This document shows positions 53,983-63,372 of a stretch of 64,000 bases of DNA, piece by piece. The position numbers were made by a program, and so were the translations under genes. The notes under the pieces were generated by a model, which was not told the DNA's origin, made no database searches, and saw only the letters and a list, made by a program, of their open reading frames with translations. This DNA is from Verrucomicrobiia bacterium (lineage in GTDB: Bacteria; Verrucomicrobiota; Verrucomicrobiia; Verrucomicrobiales; Akkermansiaceae). The stretch is from assembly GCA_030432565.1 (NCBI GenBank), contig JAUIGV010000017.1, positions 1 through 64,000 on the forward strand. Reading direction: 5' to 3'. How positions within the stretch are numbered: position 1 is the first letter of the stretch; every line of letters starts with the position of its first letter.

Positions 53983-55170
53983 CTATTTGCCGGTGGGAAC
54001 CTTCCCGGCAGGTTGGGCATTGACTACCGCTCCCTCGCGGGCCCGCTGGAGTCCGGCCACGATGACATTTTCGCTCCCGTCCAAGCCCGAAAGGATCACC
54101 GATTTTTTGACATCGTCCTTCTTTTCGAGCGGGAGTGATTTTCCGACCACGACCGTGCGTCGCTGCACCGTGTTCTTGTCATCGACGACCCAGACGAAAG
54201 AGCCGGCGAGGTCACGCAAGGTGGCATCCGTCGGAAGAATCAGGGCTTCTTCCACTTCCGGCTTGGAGGGATCGGGAGGTGTGGGAACCCCGACCAAACC
54301 ATAGAGTCCGGAGGCCAGAACCCCATCCGGATTCGAGAACATCGCACGAACCTTGTTGGTCCGGGTTTTCGAAGACACCTCATTGTCGATGAAGTCGACA
54401 TTGCCCGATCCCGCAAAGATCCGGCCGTCAGCCAGTTTCAGACGAACCTCAAGGGCCTTCACCCGTTTCGCAGTGACTTCGTCATTGCGAGCCACCAGAA
54501 ACTCAAGGATCTTGCGCTCGGGAACCTCAAAGTAGGCTTGGATCTGGCTGTCATCGATGATGGTGGTCAGCAGCGTGGGGTCGGCAAACCCGACGAGGTT
54601 TCCTTCGTCAACCAGGGATCGCGAGAGACGACCCGTGATGGGTGCGAAAATTTTGGTATACCCCAGATTGAGCTCGCTGCTCTTCAGCTGAGCCTCCGCC
54701 TGTTGAACTGCCGCTGCGCTCTGGGCGAGTTCGGCAGCGGCGACATCGACATCAATCTTGGAAGTGGCGTTTTTCTTCAGGGCAATCGAGAGGCGGTCGA
54801 AGCGTGTTTGAGCGAGATTTTTCCCGGCTTTGGCGCGGGTCAGATCGGCTTCCGCAGCCAACATGGACTGCCTGTAGGGATCTGGTTCGATCTCAAAGAG
54901 AAGCTCGCCTTTCTTCACCCGCTGGCCATCGGTGAAGTGCTTTTTGAGGAGAACCCCTTTCACACGCGCCCGGATTTCAATTTGGCTAGAAGCCCGAAGC
55001 GTGGCGGGGAATTCGTCATAAACCAGCGGTTTTCCAAGCTCCGCCTTTGCGACGGTCACAGGCAGCGGGGGCATCTGCGCGGGCGGTTCCTTTTCTTTAC
55101 AGGAGGTAAACGAAAAAAGGGCAAAACCGCAGAGAAAGAAGGCCCGGATTTTAGGAAGGATCGAATTCAT
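53983..55170 (-). CDS. RND efflux periplasmic adaptor (MFP)
   Basis: 395 residues. A lipobox (SFTSC, Cys24) makes it an inner-membrane lipoprotein. ASSQIEIRARVKGVLLKKHFTDGQRVKKGELLFEIE is the barrel-sandwich (biotinyl-lipoyl-like) half, then a coiled-coil hairpin (about 100-165) and YTKIFAPITGRLS. It links the pump to the outer-membrane channel. It lies 24 bases after the channel gene and 22 before the pump. Confidence 0.95.
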   Translation of the reverse strand: MNSILPKIRAFFLCGFALFSFTSCKEKEPPAQMPPLPVTVAKAELGKPLVYDEFPATLRASSQIEIRARVKGVLLKKHFTDGQRVKKGELLFEIEPDPYRQSMLAAEADLTRAKAGKNLAQTRFDRLSIALKKNATSKIDVDVAAAELAQSAAAVQQAEAQLKSSELNLGYTKIFAPITGRLSRSLVDEGNLVGFADPTLLTTIIDDSQIQAYFEVPERKILEFLVARNDEVTAKRVKALEVRLKLADGRIFAGSGNVDFIDNEVSSKTRTNKVRAMFSNPDGVLASGLYGLVGVPTPPDPSKPEVEEALILPTDATLRDLAGSFVWVVDDKNTVQRRTVVVGKSLPLEKKDDVKKSVILSGLDGSENVIVAGLQRAREGAVVNAQPAGKVPTGK

Positions 55171-55194
55171 CGGAAGGCGGAATTGAAAATTGAT

Positions 55195-56643
55195 TTACTT
55201 CTGACTGGGGCGGGAGCCGCCACCAAGAGCTTTATAAAGGCTGGCGTAAGCAGCGGCAATTTGCCCGCGGCTTGCTGCATGACTGTCCTCGGTCAGGAGA
55301 ACAACACGCTCGGAATCGAGCACGTTTTGGAAAGGAAGGAGGCCGTCCTTGTAGCTTTCCTTGATCAATTCGCGGCTCCGTTTCGCAGCCTTGACCGCAC
55401 GGCCAAGCGAGGTCTGGCGTTCCCGCTCGTATCGCAGACGGGCCATCGCGGTCTCGACCTCGGAGACCGCATTGATGACGGTCTGCTCATAGGTGGCATA
55501 GGCCGCCCGGGTTTCGGCTTTATTGATCTCGATCAAGTTCCTGATTCGACCCGCATTAAAAAGGTTCCAGGTAAATTTCGGACCAAAGCCGGTGTTCCGG
55601 GAACCCGAATCCAGAACATCCCCCGGGGTGGCCGCTTGCAGGGTGAAATTCCCTCCGAGCTGGAACTGCGGGTAAAGCTCGGCCGTCGCCGAACCAATCC
55701 CGGCATTCGCAGCGGCCAAATTCCGCTCGGCCGCCCGGATATCAGGTCGCGCCCGGATCAGGTCCGCCGGCAGGCCCCGCGCCACCGATTCCGGGGGCAC
55801 CGGAATCTTGCTGCCTTTGGAAAGCATGGACTCAAGCTTGCCGGGATACGTTCCAAGAAGGGCCGCGAGACGATTCACCAGACTAACGCGTTGCTGTTGC
55901 AACTGTGGAATGACAGCCTCGGTATTGGCCTGGTTCGCTTCGGCCTGTGAGACGTCGAGTTCCGGCACCAGCCCGGCGTCCCACCGGTCCTTCGCAATTG
56001 TAACCGAACCCTTTTGGGTCTCCAGGTTGTCCCGCGTAATTTCGATGCGCCGCTTGACGGTCTGCAGTTCGATATAAGCAATCGCAACCTCGGTAAAAAG
56101 GCTGAGCCGGGCGTCAAAAAAGATCTCCACCCGGGCCGCTTCACTGGCCTTCGCCGCCTCGACCAAACGTCGGTTCTTGCCCCAAAAGTCCAACTCCCAT
56201 CCCGCATTGAGACCCAAGTCATAGATTTCATTGCTCGAACCTCCAATCGGCGGTGGATTGAGACCATTCTCAGTCAACCGGCTCCTCGTGAAGGAACCGG
56301 TGCCGTTCACCTGCGGGAAAAGAACACTGCGCGTGGCATTACGATTCGCTCTCGCCTGCAGGACTCTTTCCCCGGCCACGACAAGATTGAGATTGGAAGC
56401 CTCGGCTTTGCGAATAAGCTTATCCAAAACCGGATCATCAAAGTGCCGCCACCAGATCTGAAGCGTCGCCGTATTTGTATCCGAGGCCCCTGGAAGATTT
56501 TGATTCCAAAGATCAGGCGTTATGTTTTCCGGCGCACTATAGTCCGGGCCGACCATATTGCACTGCGTCAATAAAAGGGACGAAGATCCCAACAACGAGA
56601 GAACGAAAGGCGCAAAGAAACAGCGGCTCCGGAGTGATGGCAT
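55195..56643 (-). CDS. Outer-membrane efflux lipoprotein (OprM/NodT type)
   Basis: 482 residues. The lipobox LLTQC gives lipidated Cys28, then CNMVGPDYSAP (family hallmark), RNATRSVLFPQVNGTGSFTRS, AGWELDFWGKNRRLVEAAKAS, and ARPDIRAAERNLAAANAGIGSATAELYPQF. It forms the trimeric TolC-like channel of the tripartite pump. It is placed first in the operon, ahead of the adaptor and the pump, which is not the usual order. Confidence 0.95.
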   Translation of the reverse strand: MPSLRSRCFFAPFVLSLLGSSSLLLTQCNMVGPDYSAPENITPDLWNQNLPGASDTNTATLQIWWRHFDDPVLDKLIRKAEASNLNLVVAGERVLQARANRNATRSVLFPQVNGTGSFTRSRLTENGLNPPPIGGSSNEIYDLGLNAGWELDFWGKNRRLVEAAKASEAARVEIFFDARLSLFTEVAIAYIELQTVKRRIEITRDNLETQKGSVTIAKDRWDAGLVPELDVSQAEANQANTEAVIPQLQQQRVSLVNRLAALLGTYPGKLESMLSKGSKIPVPPESVARGLPADLIRARPDIRAAERNLAAANAGIGSATAELYPQFQLGGNFTLQAATPGDVLDSGSRNTGFGPKFTWNLFNAGRIRNLIEINKAETRAAYATYEQTVINAVSEVETAMARLRYERERQTSLGRAVKAAKRSRELIKESYKDGLLPFQNVLDSERVVLLTEDSHAASRGQIAAAYASLYKALGGGSRPSQK

Positions 56644-57692
56644 GAAAAGGCGACAGGAAAAGATTACAAAGGCGAAAACTCAAACAGATTTCCAAATCGG
56701 ACATTTCTGCTAATTCCTGACGAGATAAAGATCTGCATACCGCAGGTCAAGCCAAGATCTATTCCGAAAAATTCTTGGATTGTATTATCACCATGAATCA
56801 TACTCACAGTAATTTTAAATAACTATTGGCGACATATGGAACACCTCACTTTTGGATACCCTGCACCGTAGGGAAACCTCCTGAAAAATCCAACCCACCG
56901 TAGTGCCACCGACCGGCGATGGCGGAAAAATCCGCTCCCCTCCCTCTGGTCCACCCAGCACCCAATCCCCTTTCTGTTAAAAGTAAATTTCTGGCAGCCC
57001 TTTCAGGGAATCGATGAAAGGAATCTGGAACTTACAGCCCTCGCCACTTCTCACAAGTTCGGAAGGCACGAGAGTCTCTTAACTTTGGACGGACGCGCGG
57101 ATGCCACCCCGATAGTGGGCAAACCCCTTCTCCATCTCATAGTATCACCGTCATCTGCTGGCGGACATCTGCTCGATTCACCGGCGGGTCCGCTCGTTCA
57201 TCTGGATCTGTAGCGTGATAAAACTTTTCAATTCCCCTCCATGGAACAACCGCGGCCCTGATGGCTTGGCACGGGCTGGAGAGCCATCACATTCCCGACA
57301 CCTTCGATGACGAAAGATGACCAGCTGCGGAGTATCCCGGCCTCCTTCACCTCGTCATTGTCGTTTCCACACCAACCGGCGGTAGCGGACAACCAACCAA
57401 CGCTGTTTTTTTCGCCGGGAGCCACTACGCCGACGGCCCGGGAATCTTCCCCACTTCCCCCTTCCAACTCCCCAACCCGGGAGAGCGAGAACCATACGAC
57501 CACCGCCACCTGGACTCCGAACTCGACTCTTCCCTACGCCCGGCCGTCACCTTGAATGATGACATGATCATACACAGTCATTTGATTAAGAATCGAGCAA
57601 TGCTTGCAGGAGCTCTCACGCCCTGCAATTTGGACTGTTGGGTGCGCAACTGGAAACCCACTGAACAAGTCAATTCCAAACACTTGGCGCCG
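56644..57692. other. Long gene-poor interval, possibly with a decayed gene
   Basis: About 1 kb between the efflux operon and the CotH protein. It should contain the efflux promoter and the CotH 3' region. Plus-strand frame from about 57261 reads MAWHGLESHH, hits a TGA at 57318, then stays open to 57968 (VVSTPTGGSGQPTNAVFFAG, ADGPGIFP); the codon pattern looks coding-like until it meets the CotH gene on the other strand. It could be a remnant of a lost gene, but I cannot name it. I see no tRNA, repeat array or other gene. Confidence 0.4.
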
Positions 57693-60600
57693 CTATGGCT
57701 GTCCGGTCACCCGGATCCGAAAAAAACGATCCTCCGGCAGTCCGCTGACCGGTCCGGTCGAGACGAATCGCATGGTCGCGGTGCCATCTCCATTGTTGGT
57801 GGTGGCAGTTGGAATCATTTCGCCGGCATCGGCCCAGTCCGAGAGGTTACCGCTGGCCTGCAGACGATATTGAAGGCCGACCGCAGCAAGGTTGATTGTA
57901 AAGGACACCCCAAGGAAGTCTTCCTGGTCCGCAATCGGTTCCGGACTCAATTGCAGGGATGGAATTGAGCTGCTTGAGTTGTCGCTTGTCGCCATCGCGT
58001 ATTCGAGAAAGGCGTTGAAACCATCGCCGTCCGCGTCGTCGTTCGGGTTCCCCACGAAAGGTTGGGAATCATCGCCCCCCGGACTTCCGTTGATAGCGAC
58101 ACTTGAACGCCAGCTTGCGGGATCGCTGTGGTCGGGGTTGGTGAGAGGAGCATTGAGGACGAGAGAGAATCCCGAGCCGTCGCCTGCGGCTTCCGGCCAT
58201 GGAAAAACGACTCCGTAGGAGAAGTCGCGGATTGGAAATCCTCCGGCGTCCAGAAGGACAGTTTGCTCGCCTTCATTTCTCAAGGAACCTTCGTACTCGC
58301 CGGCAATATTGGCGGTGCCATGTCGGAACTCAAAGGCGGCCCGGTTGCTGACAAGGAGGACCCGCTCGCCTGGCGCAAGGACGCGGGCGGCGACCGGAAT
58401 GGAACTATCAAAACCAGCAAAGGTGATTCCTTCGAAAAAGGAAATTCCCTCCAATGAGATTGAGTTTTCCGGATCGATGTTGAGAAGCTCGATGAATTCG
58501 AAGTCGCCACGGGTGTCAAAGCCCGCCGCAATTTCGGCAGGAGTCGGAGAGGCCGGGCGGTAGTGGAGTTCCGAAATGACGAGGTTTGCGACGGTGGCGG
58601 GGACGGTGTTGACAACAAAGTTGGCCTGGCTCAGCGGGCTCCACCTGGTCCCATCGAAAACCCGCGCGTGGACATCCACCGAACTTTGCAAGTCCATCGC
58701 CGACGAGTAGACCAGGGCACCCGGAGCCACCGCATCACCGCTGCCCTGGCTGCCCTCGAGGATGCAGGACCACAGGGCATCACTGCTGCCTTGCCCGCGA
58801 TTGAGACCGTGAATGGCCAGCATGTTTTGGCCGACCTGAAGATTTGCGTTTCCACCACTGACTTCGAAGTCGAGGTAGTTGATGGCGGAATTGTCATCGT
58901 GGGAACCCTCGGCTCCCGAGTTGTAGGTCAGAATGGCCGGGGCATTTGCTTCGCGGACCACCTCGACTCCATTCAGGTAGGCCACGAAGCTATCATCGTA
59001 GCGCATTTTCAAGACGAGACTGCCCAGGGCATCCAGCTCGGCCTGGGAAGCGATGGTAAAGGGAATGCGAATGTAGCAGGTTTGGTTTTGATTTGCCATT
59101 TCCGCTTCGACATCCAAATCGAAGTAAGGGTCATAGAGGTTGTTCGAGCTCCGTTCATATCCAACACCCTGGGTTCCTGCGGTCCAGTTGGCCGCATTGG
59201 GAGGTGCGGTCGGATTGGTCCACTGGGCAATGCTGAGGCTGCTGCCTCCGTTGGTAATGGAGGGAATGAGCACCTCGCAGGGTGCGTCTTCACTGATCAA
59301 GGTGACTGAAGGGCTGGGGCCGAGCCGGGGGTCGGAGCCATCAAGAGTGTAATAGATCTTGGCATTTGCCCAACCATTGGGTTCGGACATCGTGAGGTCG
59401 AACCCGGCGTTGACCTGGCCGCCGTAGAGATTGAAGGACGGAGGCCGGGCCAGCCCGTTCGTGCCGCGCGACTGGGTCTCCATCCAGGCAAGGCGTTGGG
59501 TCAGCCAATTTTTCATCCAATCCACCTCGGCCTGATGGGTGGTCCGTGATTGATAGCCGCCTGCATTGGGCCAAACATAGCTGCCGAGTATGTTCCATTC
59601 GGCAAAATTTCGGGTCACCGCATTGGGTGCCCCGTTGGCTCCATCGAGTTCGGCATCGTGCCGGTCGATCATGGCCATCATCGTATCGTTGGACAGCAGT
59701 TTACGACGGAACTCCCAGAATCGGTCCCAGTAGGCGAGGTCAAATTCACTATCGAGAAAAAGGCGCTGATACCAATAGTAATTCGGCGAGCTGACCTGGG
59801 GGTAATACCAGCCGATGGGATTCTCACCCTGCAGGTAGTTGGCATTGCCGAGGCCAAGGTTGAAGTCCCAGACTGGAAGGGCCCGGATTTTTCCATCCCT
59901 CGACTTTGAGAAATAGGTGCTGATGCGGTAGCCGTCGATATCCTTGAAGGCCTCGGTGAAGAGATGGGCATCGATGAAACTTTCGCGATCGATGAAGGCT
60001 TGATAGCCAATTTCCGGATCCGCGAAATCAGAGCTATGGAGGGCCGCTTCCATGTCGTTGATATATCCGCGAAGATAATCAAACTGAGCGGAGTTCGGGC
60101 TCTCGGGGTAATGCATGTCGAGCGGAACTCCTTCAATGGCGGTATTCCATGGGCTGCTGTATGGGCCTTTGTCTTTTTTGAAAATGTAGCCTCCGGTGAT
60201 GAGATTCGGATCGGTGGTGAGATCACCCAGGCGTTCGACATCGACCCTTTCGCGGTCCCGCTTGATCTTTTCCATCACCACGTAAATGCCTCGATAGTCA
60301 TTCATAGAAACGGTCCCGCCGTTGGAATTGAAGAAGACTTCCACGTAGCGGGTGCGAACGCCTCCAAAATTCCCCTGGGCCTCTCTTGCGGTTTCGTAAA
60401 CGATGGCGTTTCGCATCAGGGCCTTGTCGGAATACGGAGCGTAGAGAATCCAGTCTGATTCCCGGGGCATGCCAAGGATGGAAACATTCTTGTCTTCGTT
60501 TTCATTGTTCCAGGTCTCCCAGGCGTATTGTTTCTTCGGAAAGCCGGACGATGACTGGCCGCGGACATGCATACCTCCGCGCCCGGTAAATTGTGGAACC

Positions 60601-62180
60601 CCATTGATGCGCGCGATGCCATCGACTTCATCACGGTCAATGACCACGGTGTAAACCGGTCGAAACGGCCGGGGGGCGCCGGGATTGCTGGCACCATCAA
60701 TATTAACGCCATTCGAGTCGACCACGACAATGGGAAGATTTGAGCTGAAGTTTTGAATATCCGGGGCGAGCTCGATCAGAGTCCGGCTTTTGATTTCTCC
60801 GGGAAGCCGCCCTTGATCGTAAATCCTTGCCCGCACTGTCGTAGTATTGGTCAGGTTAAACCCGGTGGTGTAAACGGGGGAGCTCTCATCGGGAATAGTG
60901 CCATCGATGGTGTAGTGAACGACTGCGGTCGGAGAAGCCGGGGGGAGAATTCCCAGAGTCGTGGATCCTGAGAAGACGCCGCCGGTGCGATCAAACTCCA
61001 CATCCTCAGCCGGAGGTCCCGCCGCCTGTAATCCGGAGTTGATGGCTCCGGGCGTTGGGGTTTCGAGGTATCCCATGGTGCGATCCCGTCCGAGGGCTCC
61101 GTAAGCGACATCCTCGGCCTGGGCTTCATAAGTAAACTCGCTCACAACAGTCGAGCCATCGGGAGCAATCAGAGCTAAGTATCCTCCTTCTTTAGAGAGG
61201 TTAAAATTGGTGTGAAGCGGGGAGTCCGGCGAGATGCGATCCTTGCCGGAGGCGAAAATGACGAGGTATTCATAGGGGGTTAGGGTTACTGCTGGAATAC
61301 GCCAAAGGGTTTTTTGAGCGGGATCGTTGGTGAGGTAATAACCTTCCAGACTTTGGCCTGTATCCCGGCCGTTGTAGAGTTCGAGCCAGTCGGAGCTATC
61401 GAGATCCTCGTCTTCAAGACCATCCTCATTGGTGGCGACAAATTCGTTGATCACCGGTCCTGCGGTGGCAATGGGGCTGGCGGTGGTGGTGGTGAAGGAA
61501 AGATCATCAAGGTAGCTGTTCTGGGTGGCGCCGCCGGTGCGTCCCGAGAAGGCGAAGCGATCACCCGCTTTTGGCACAAACCCGGGCGTGGGGAGGTTGC
61601 TCGCGAGCACATTTCCATTGTAGCTGAGATCGAGCCCGTTTTGATCCCAGTTGATAGTCACTGTGACCCATTGGTTGGCGGTCGAGCCGTAGTTGTGCAG
61701 ATTATTGTCAATGCTGATACCGTTCGAGAAGACCTCAACCGATGGGGTGTCTCCACCGTTGTTATAGGTATCCCATGCAATGACCAGTCCATTGGCACTC
61801 GCAAACCCTGCTTCCCCTCCCCCGTTACCAGTCGGGATTTCGCCGAAGGTTAGTGAGATTCCGTCGGCCAAGGTGCCACCGCCACCGATCTGAAGATCGA
61901 AGCTGACTGAGAACGAGTCGATCGCTTTCCCCGGATCAAGGTCAGCCAACTTGAAGGAAGCACTGGTGCTTCCGGTGCCGCTGGCGGTCAGACGAAGATA
62001 TCGGTTGGCGACTCCCTGGACAGAGGCGACCCCGGTGCTGCTTGCGATCCCGGTTCCGTCATTCAGATTGGTTGTTCCGGCAGAGAAGGCGGAAAAATCC
62101 TGGGAGTAGCTTCCGGCAAGGGCCGGGGAAATACTGGAAGGAAAGATCGTAAGGAGAAGGAGACAGGAGAAGGGCTTCAT
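57693..62180 (-). CDS. Giant secreted CotH kinase / lamin-tail protein
   Basis: 1495 residues with a signal peptide. Order: lectin-like domain (about 25-235, VIAWDTYNNGGDTPSVEVF), lamin-tail domain (about 240-375, INEFVATNEDG), a chitobiase C-terminal-type domain (about 400-465, VHYTIDGTIPDESSPVY), a CotH kinase-like region (about 470-850, GGMHVRGQSSSGFPKKQYAWET, SDWILYAPYSDKALMRN), a second chitobiase-type domain (YYTLDGSDPR), a second lamin-tail domain (ISELHYRPASPT), DADGDGFNAFLEYAM, and the shared C-terminal module. Typical of surface proteins in this phylum. CotH kinases phosphorylate spore coats in Bacillus; activity here is unproven. Confidence 0.9.
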   Translation of the reverse strand: MKPFSCLLLLTIFPSSISPALAGSYSQDFSAFSAGTTNLNDGTGIASSTGVASVQGVANRYLRLTASGTGSTSASFKLADLDPGKAIDSFSVSFDLQIGGGGTLADGISLTFGEIPTGNGGGEAGFASANGLVIAWDTYNNGGDTPSVEVFSNGISIDNNLHNYGSTANQWVTVTINWDQNGLDLSYNGNVLASNLPTPGFVPKAGDRFAFSGRTGGATQNSYLDDLSFTTTTASPIATAGPVINEFVATNEDGLEDEDLDSSDWLELYNGRDTGQSLEGYYLTNDPAQKTLWRIPAVTLTPYEYLVIFASGKDRISPDSPLHTNFNLSKEGGYLALIAPDGSTVVSEFTYEAQAEDVAYGALGRDRTMGYLETPTPGAINSGLQAAGPPAEDVEFDRTGGVFSGSTTLGILPPASPTAVVHYTIDGTIPDESSPVYTTGFNLTNTTTVRARIYDQGRLPGEIKSRTLIELAPDIQNFSSNLPIVVVDSNGVNIDGASNPGAPRPFRPVYTVVIDRDEVDGIARINGVPQFTGRGGMHVRGQSSSGFPKKQYAWETWNNENEDKNVSILGMPRESDWILYAPYSDKALMRNAIVYETAREAQGNFGGVRTRYVEVFFNSNGGTVSMNDYRGIYVVMEKIKRDRERVDVERLGDLTTDPNLITGGYIFKKDKGPYSSPWNTAIEGVPLDMHYPESPNSAQFDYLRGYINDMEAALHSSDFADPEIGYQAFIDRESFIDAHLFTEAFKDIDGYRISTYFSKSRDGKIRALPVWDFNLGLGNANYLQGENPIGWYYPQVSSPNYYWYQRLFLDSEFDLAYWDRFWEFRRKLLSNDTMMAMIDRHDAELDGANGAPNAVTRNFAEWNILGSYVWPNAGGYQSRTTHQAEVDWMKNWLTQRLAWMETQSRGTNGLARPPSFNLYGGQVNAGFDLTMSEPNGWANAKIYYTLDGSDPRLGPSPSVTLISEDAPCEVLIPSITNGGSSLSIAQWTNPTAPPNAANWTAGTQGVGYERSSNNLYDPYFDLDVEAEMANQNQTCYIRIPFTIASQAELDALGSLVLKMRYDDSFVAYLNGVEVVREANAPAILTYNSGAEGSHDDNSAINYLDFEVSGGNANLQVGQNMLAIHGLNRGQGSSDALWSCILEGSQGSGDAVAPGALVYSSAMDLQSSVDVHARVFDGTRWSPLSQANFVVNTVPATVANLVISELHYRPASPTPAEIAAGFDTRGDFEFIELLNIDPENSISLEGISFFEGITFAGFDSSIPVAARVLAPGERVLLVSNRAAFEFRHGTANIAGEYEGSLRNEGEQTVLLDAGGFPIRDFSYGVVFPWPEAAGDGSGFSLVLNAPLTNPDHSDPASWRSSVAINGSPGGDDSQPFVGNPNDDADGDGFNAFLEYAMATSDNSSSSIPSLQLSPEPIADQEDFLGVSFTINLAAVGLQYRLQASGNLSDWADAGEMIPTATTNNGDGTATMRFVSTGPVSGLPEDRFFRIRVTGQP

Positions 62181-62362
62181 CGGCTGGATTCTTGAGTGAG
62201 GGACCGTGCGTAAGGAGTTTTAGCAAGCTGCCCAACCGGACAACCACGGCTTTCATAAAGTGGAGTTCTTTAGATAACCCCTCAGAAAGACTTCTCCAGT
62301 GAAATTTGCAGAGCTTTCGCAAGAAACCTATCACCGGGCTCAAAAATAAGTCGTAGCCACGG

Positions 62363-62399
62363 CACGAAAAAAGGGACCGCGGTTTCCCACGGTCCCTTT
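62363..62399 (-). terminator. Rho-independent terminator after the PEP-CTERM gene
   Basis: Minus-strand perfect 10-base stem AAAGGGACCG/CGGTCCCTTT with a 10-base loop, followed by TTTTTT. It lies 19 bases past the stop, so it ends this transcript before the CotH gene. Confidence 0.9.
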
Positions 62400-62418
62400 G
62401 AAAGGTATTAGTAATTCC

Positions 62419-63228
62419 CTACCGGCGACGGCGAAGGAGGAGTCCGCAACTTGCAAAACCCAGAAGCAAAGCACCGCTTGGCTCTGGCACAGTGACGATC
62501 GACAGATTGTCGATCCGGAGTTCCTCGTTTGCTCCACCTGTTCGGGCGCTGAAGGAGAAGCCGTAACTATCGTTTCCGACAAAGGTATGGGGGACGTCGA
62601 CAAAGGTCGCGTTGTCACCGAGTCCGGTTGTCGTGAAGCTGGTCGTTGCTGGATCCCACGAGATCGTTGCAGTTCCCGAGACTTCAACGCCGGAAGCAAG
62701 AACATTTCCATTGATGCGATTGGTCCCGGTTGCCCCCCAGATGTTAAACCCTTGACCGCCGTCCTGCCAGGTATCGATGGCGAAGCCAATGAACGTGCCG
62801 CCCATTCCCGTCTCGGCATTGCCGTGACCGGTTGGACCTGCCGCAAGAGTTGTTTGGGGCAGGATCTCCCCGTAGTTGAACGAGAAGCCGTCGGCGGGAG
62901 GATTACCGCCTGCAGCATCAAACATCGTGAAGTCGAAGGTGGCCGTCCAACCGAGTGAAGAATTAGCTACCGCCGGGATACGGAAGGAGGCACGCTGGCT
63001 GTTCACATCATCTTCCGTAAGGCGGAGAGCACCACCTTGCACCGACGCTCTTCCAACCGGATTACCGGCAATATCGAGATTACTACTGATGGCAGAGCCA
63101 TCACCGAGGTCGGTCGTTCCGTCGGCAAAGCCGTCGAAATCCTGCAGGTAGGATGCAGCAGTAGCTGCGGAACAAAGAAAGCCAGAGGAGAGGCCTATCA
63201 ATGCGGTGTACTTTTGTTTTAGTTTCAT
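62419..63228 (-). CDS. PEP-CTERM protein with lectin-like domain
   Basis: 269 residues. Signal peptide (about 1-24), a legume-lectin-like domain (about 30-240, FIGFAIDTWQDGGQGFNIWG, FSFSARTGGANEELRIDNL), then the sorting tail VPEPSGALLLGFASCGLLLRRRR: a PEP motif, a membrane helix and an Arg cluster. PEP-CTERM proteins are processed by an exosortase and placed on the surface or in exopolysaccharide. No exosortase is seen in the window. The ATG at 63228 starts the signal peptide; the frame opens earlier at 63321. A clean terminator follows. Confidence 0.93.
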   Translation of the reverse strand: MKLKQKYTALIGLSSGFLCSAATAASYLQDFDGFADGTTDLGDGSAISSNLDIAGNPVGRASVQGGALRLTEDDVNSQRASFRIPAVANSSLGWTATFDFTMFDAAGGNPPADGFSFNYGEILPQTTLAAGPTGHGNAETGMGGTFIGFAIDTWQDGGQGFNIWGATGTNRINGNVLASGVEVSGTATISWDPATTSFTTTGLGDNATFVDVPHTFVGNDSYGFSFSARTGGANEELRIDNLSIVTVPEPSGALLLGFASCGLLLRRRR

Positions 63229-63372
63229 GATAGTGGTTAAATCGACCCTCGATATTCTCCCATTCGTAGTGAGCTGTGGTCTGCTAAGAGGAGATAACAA
63301 GGGTGTGAGTAAGTCAATCAATAAGAGTCATTTGTGGAACAATGCTTAAGATAGAGATGCTCGCCAGCTTTA

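Noticed and set aside
54538-55950. Plus-strand 470-residue open frame opposite the adaptor and outer-membrane factor
   Set aside because: It spans two real genes and their gap and has no recognisable domain; a shadow.
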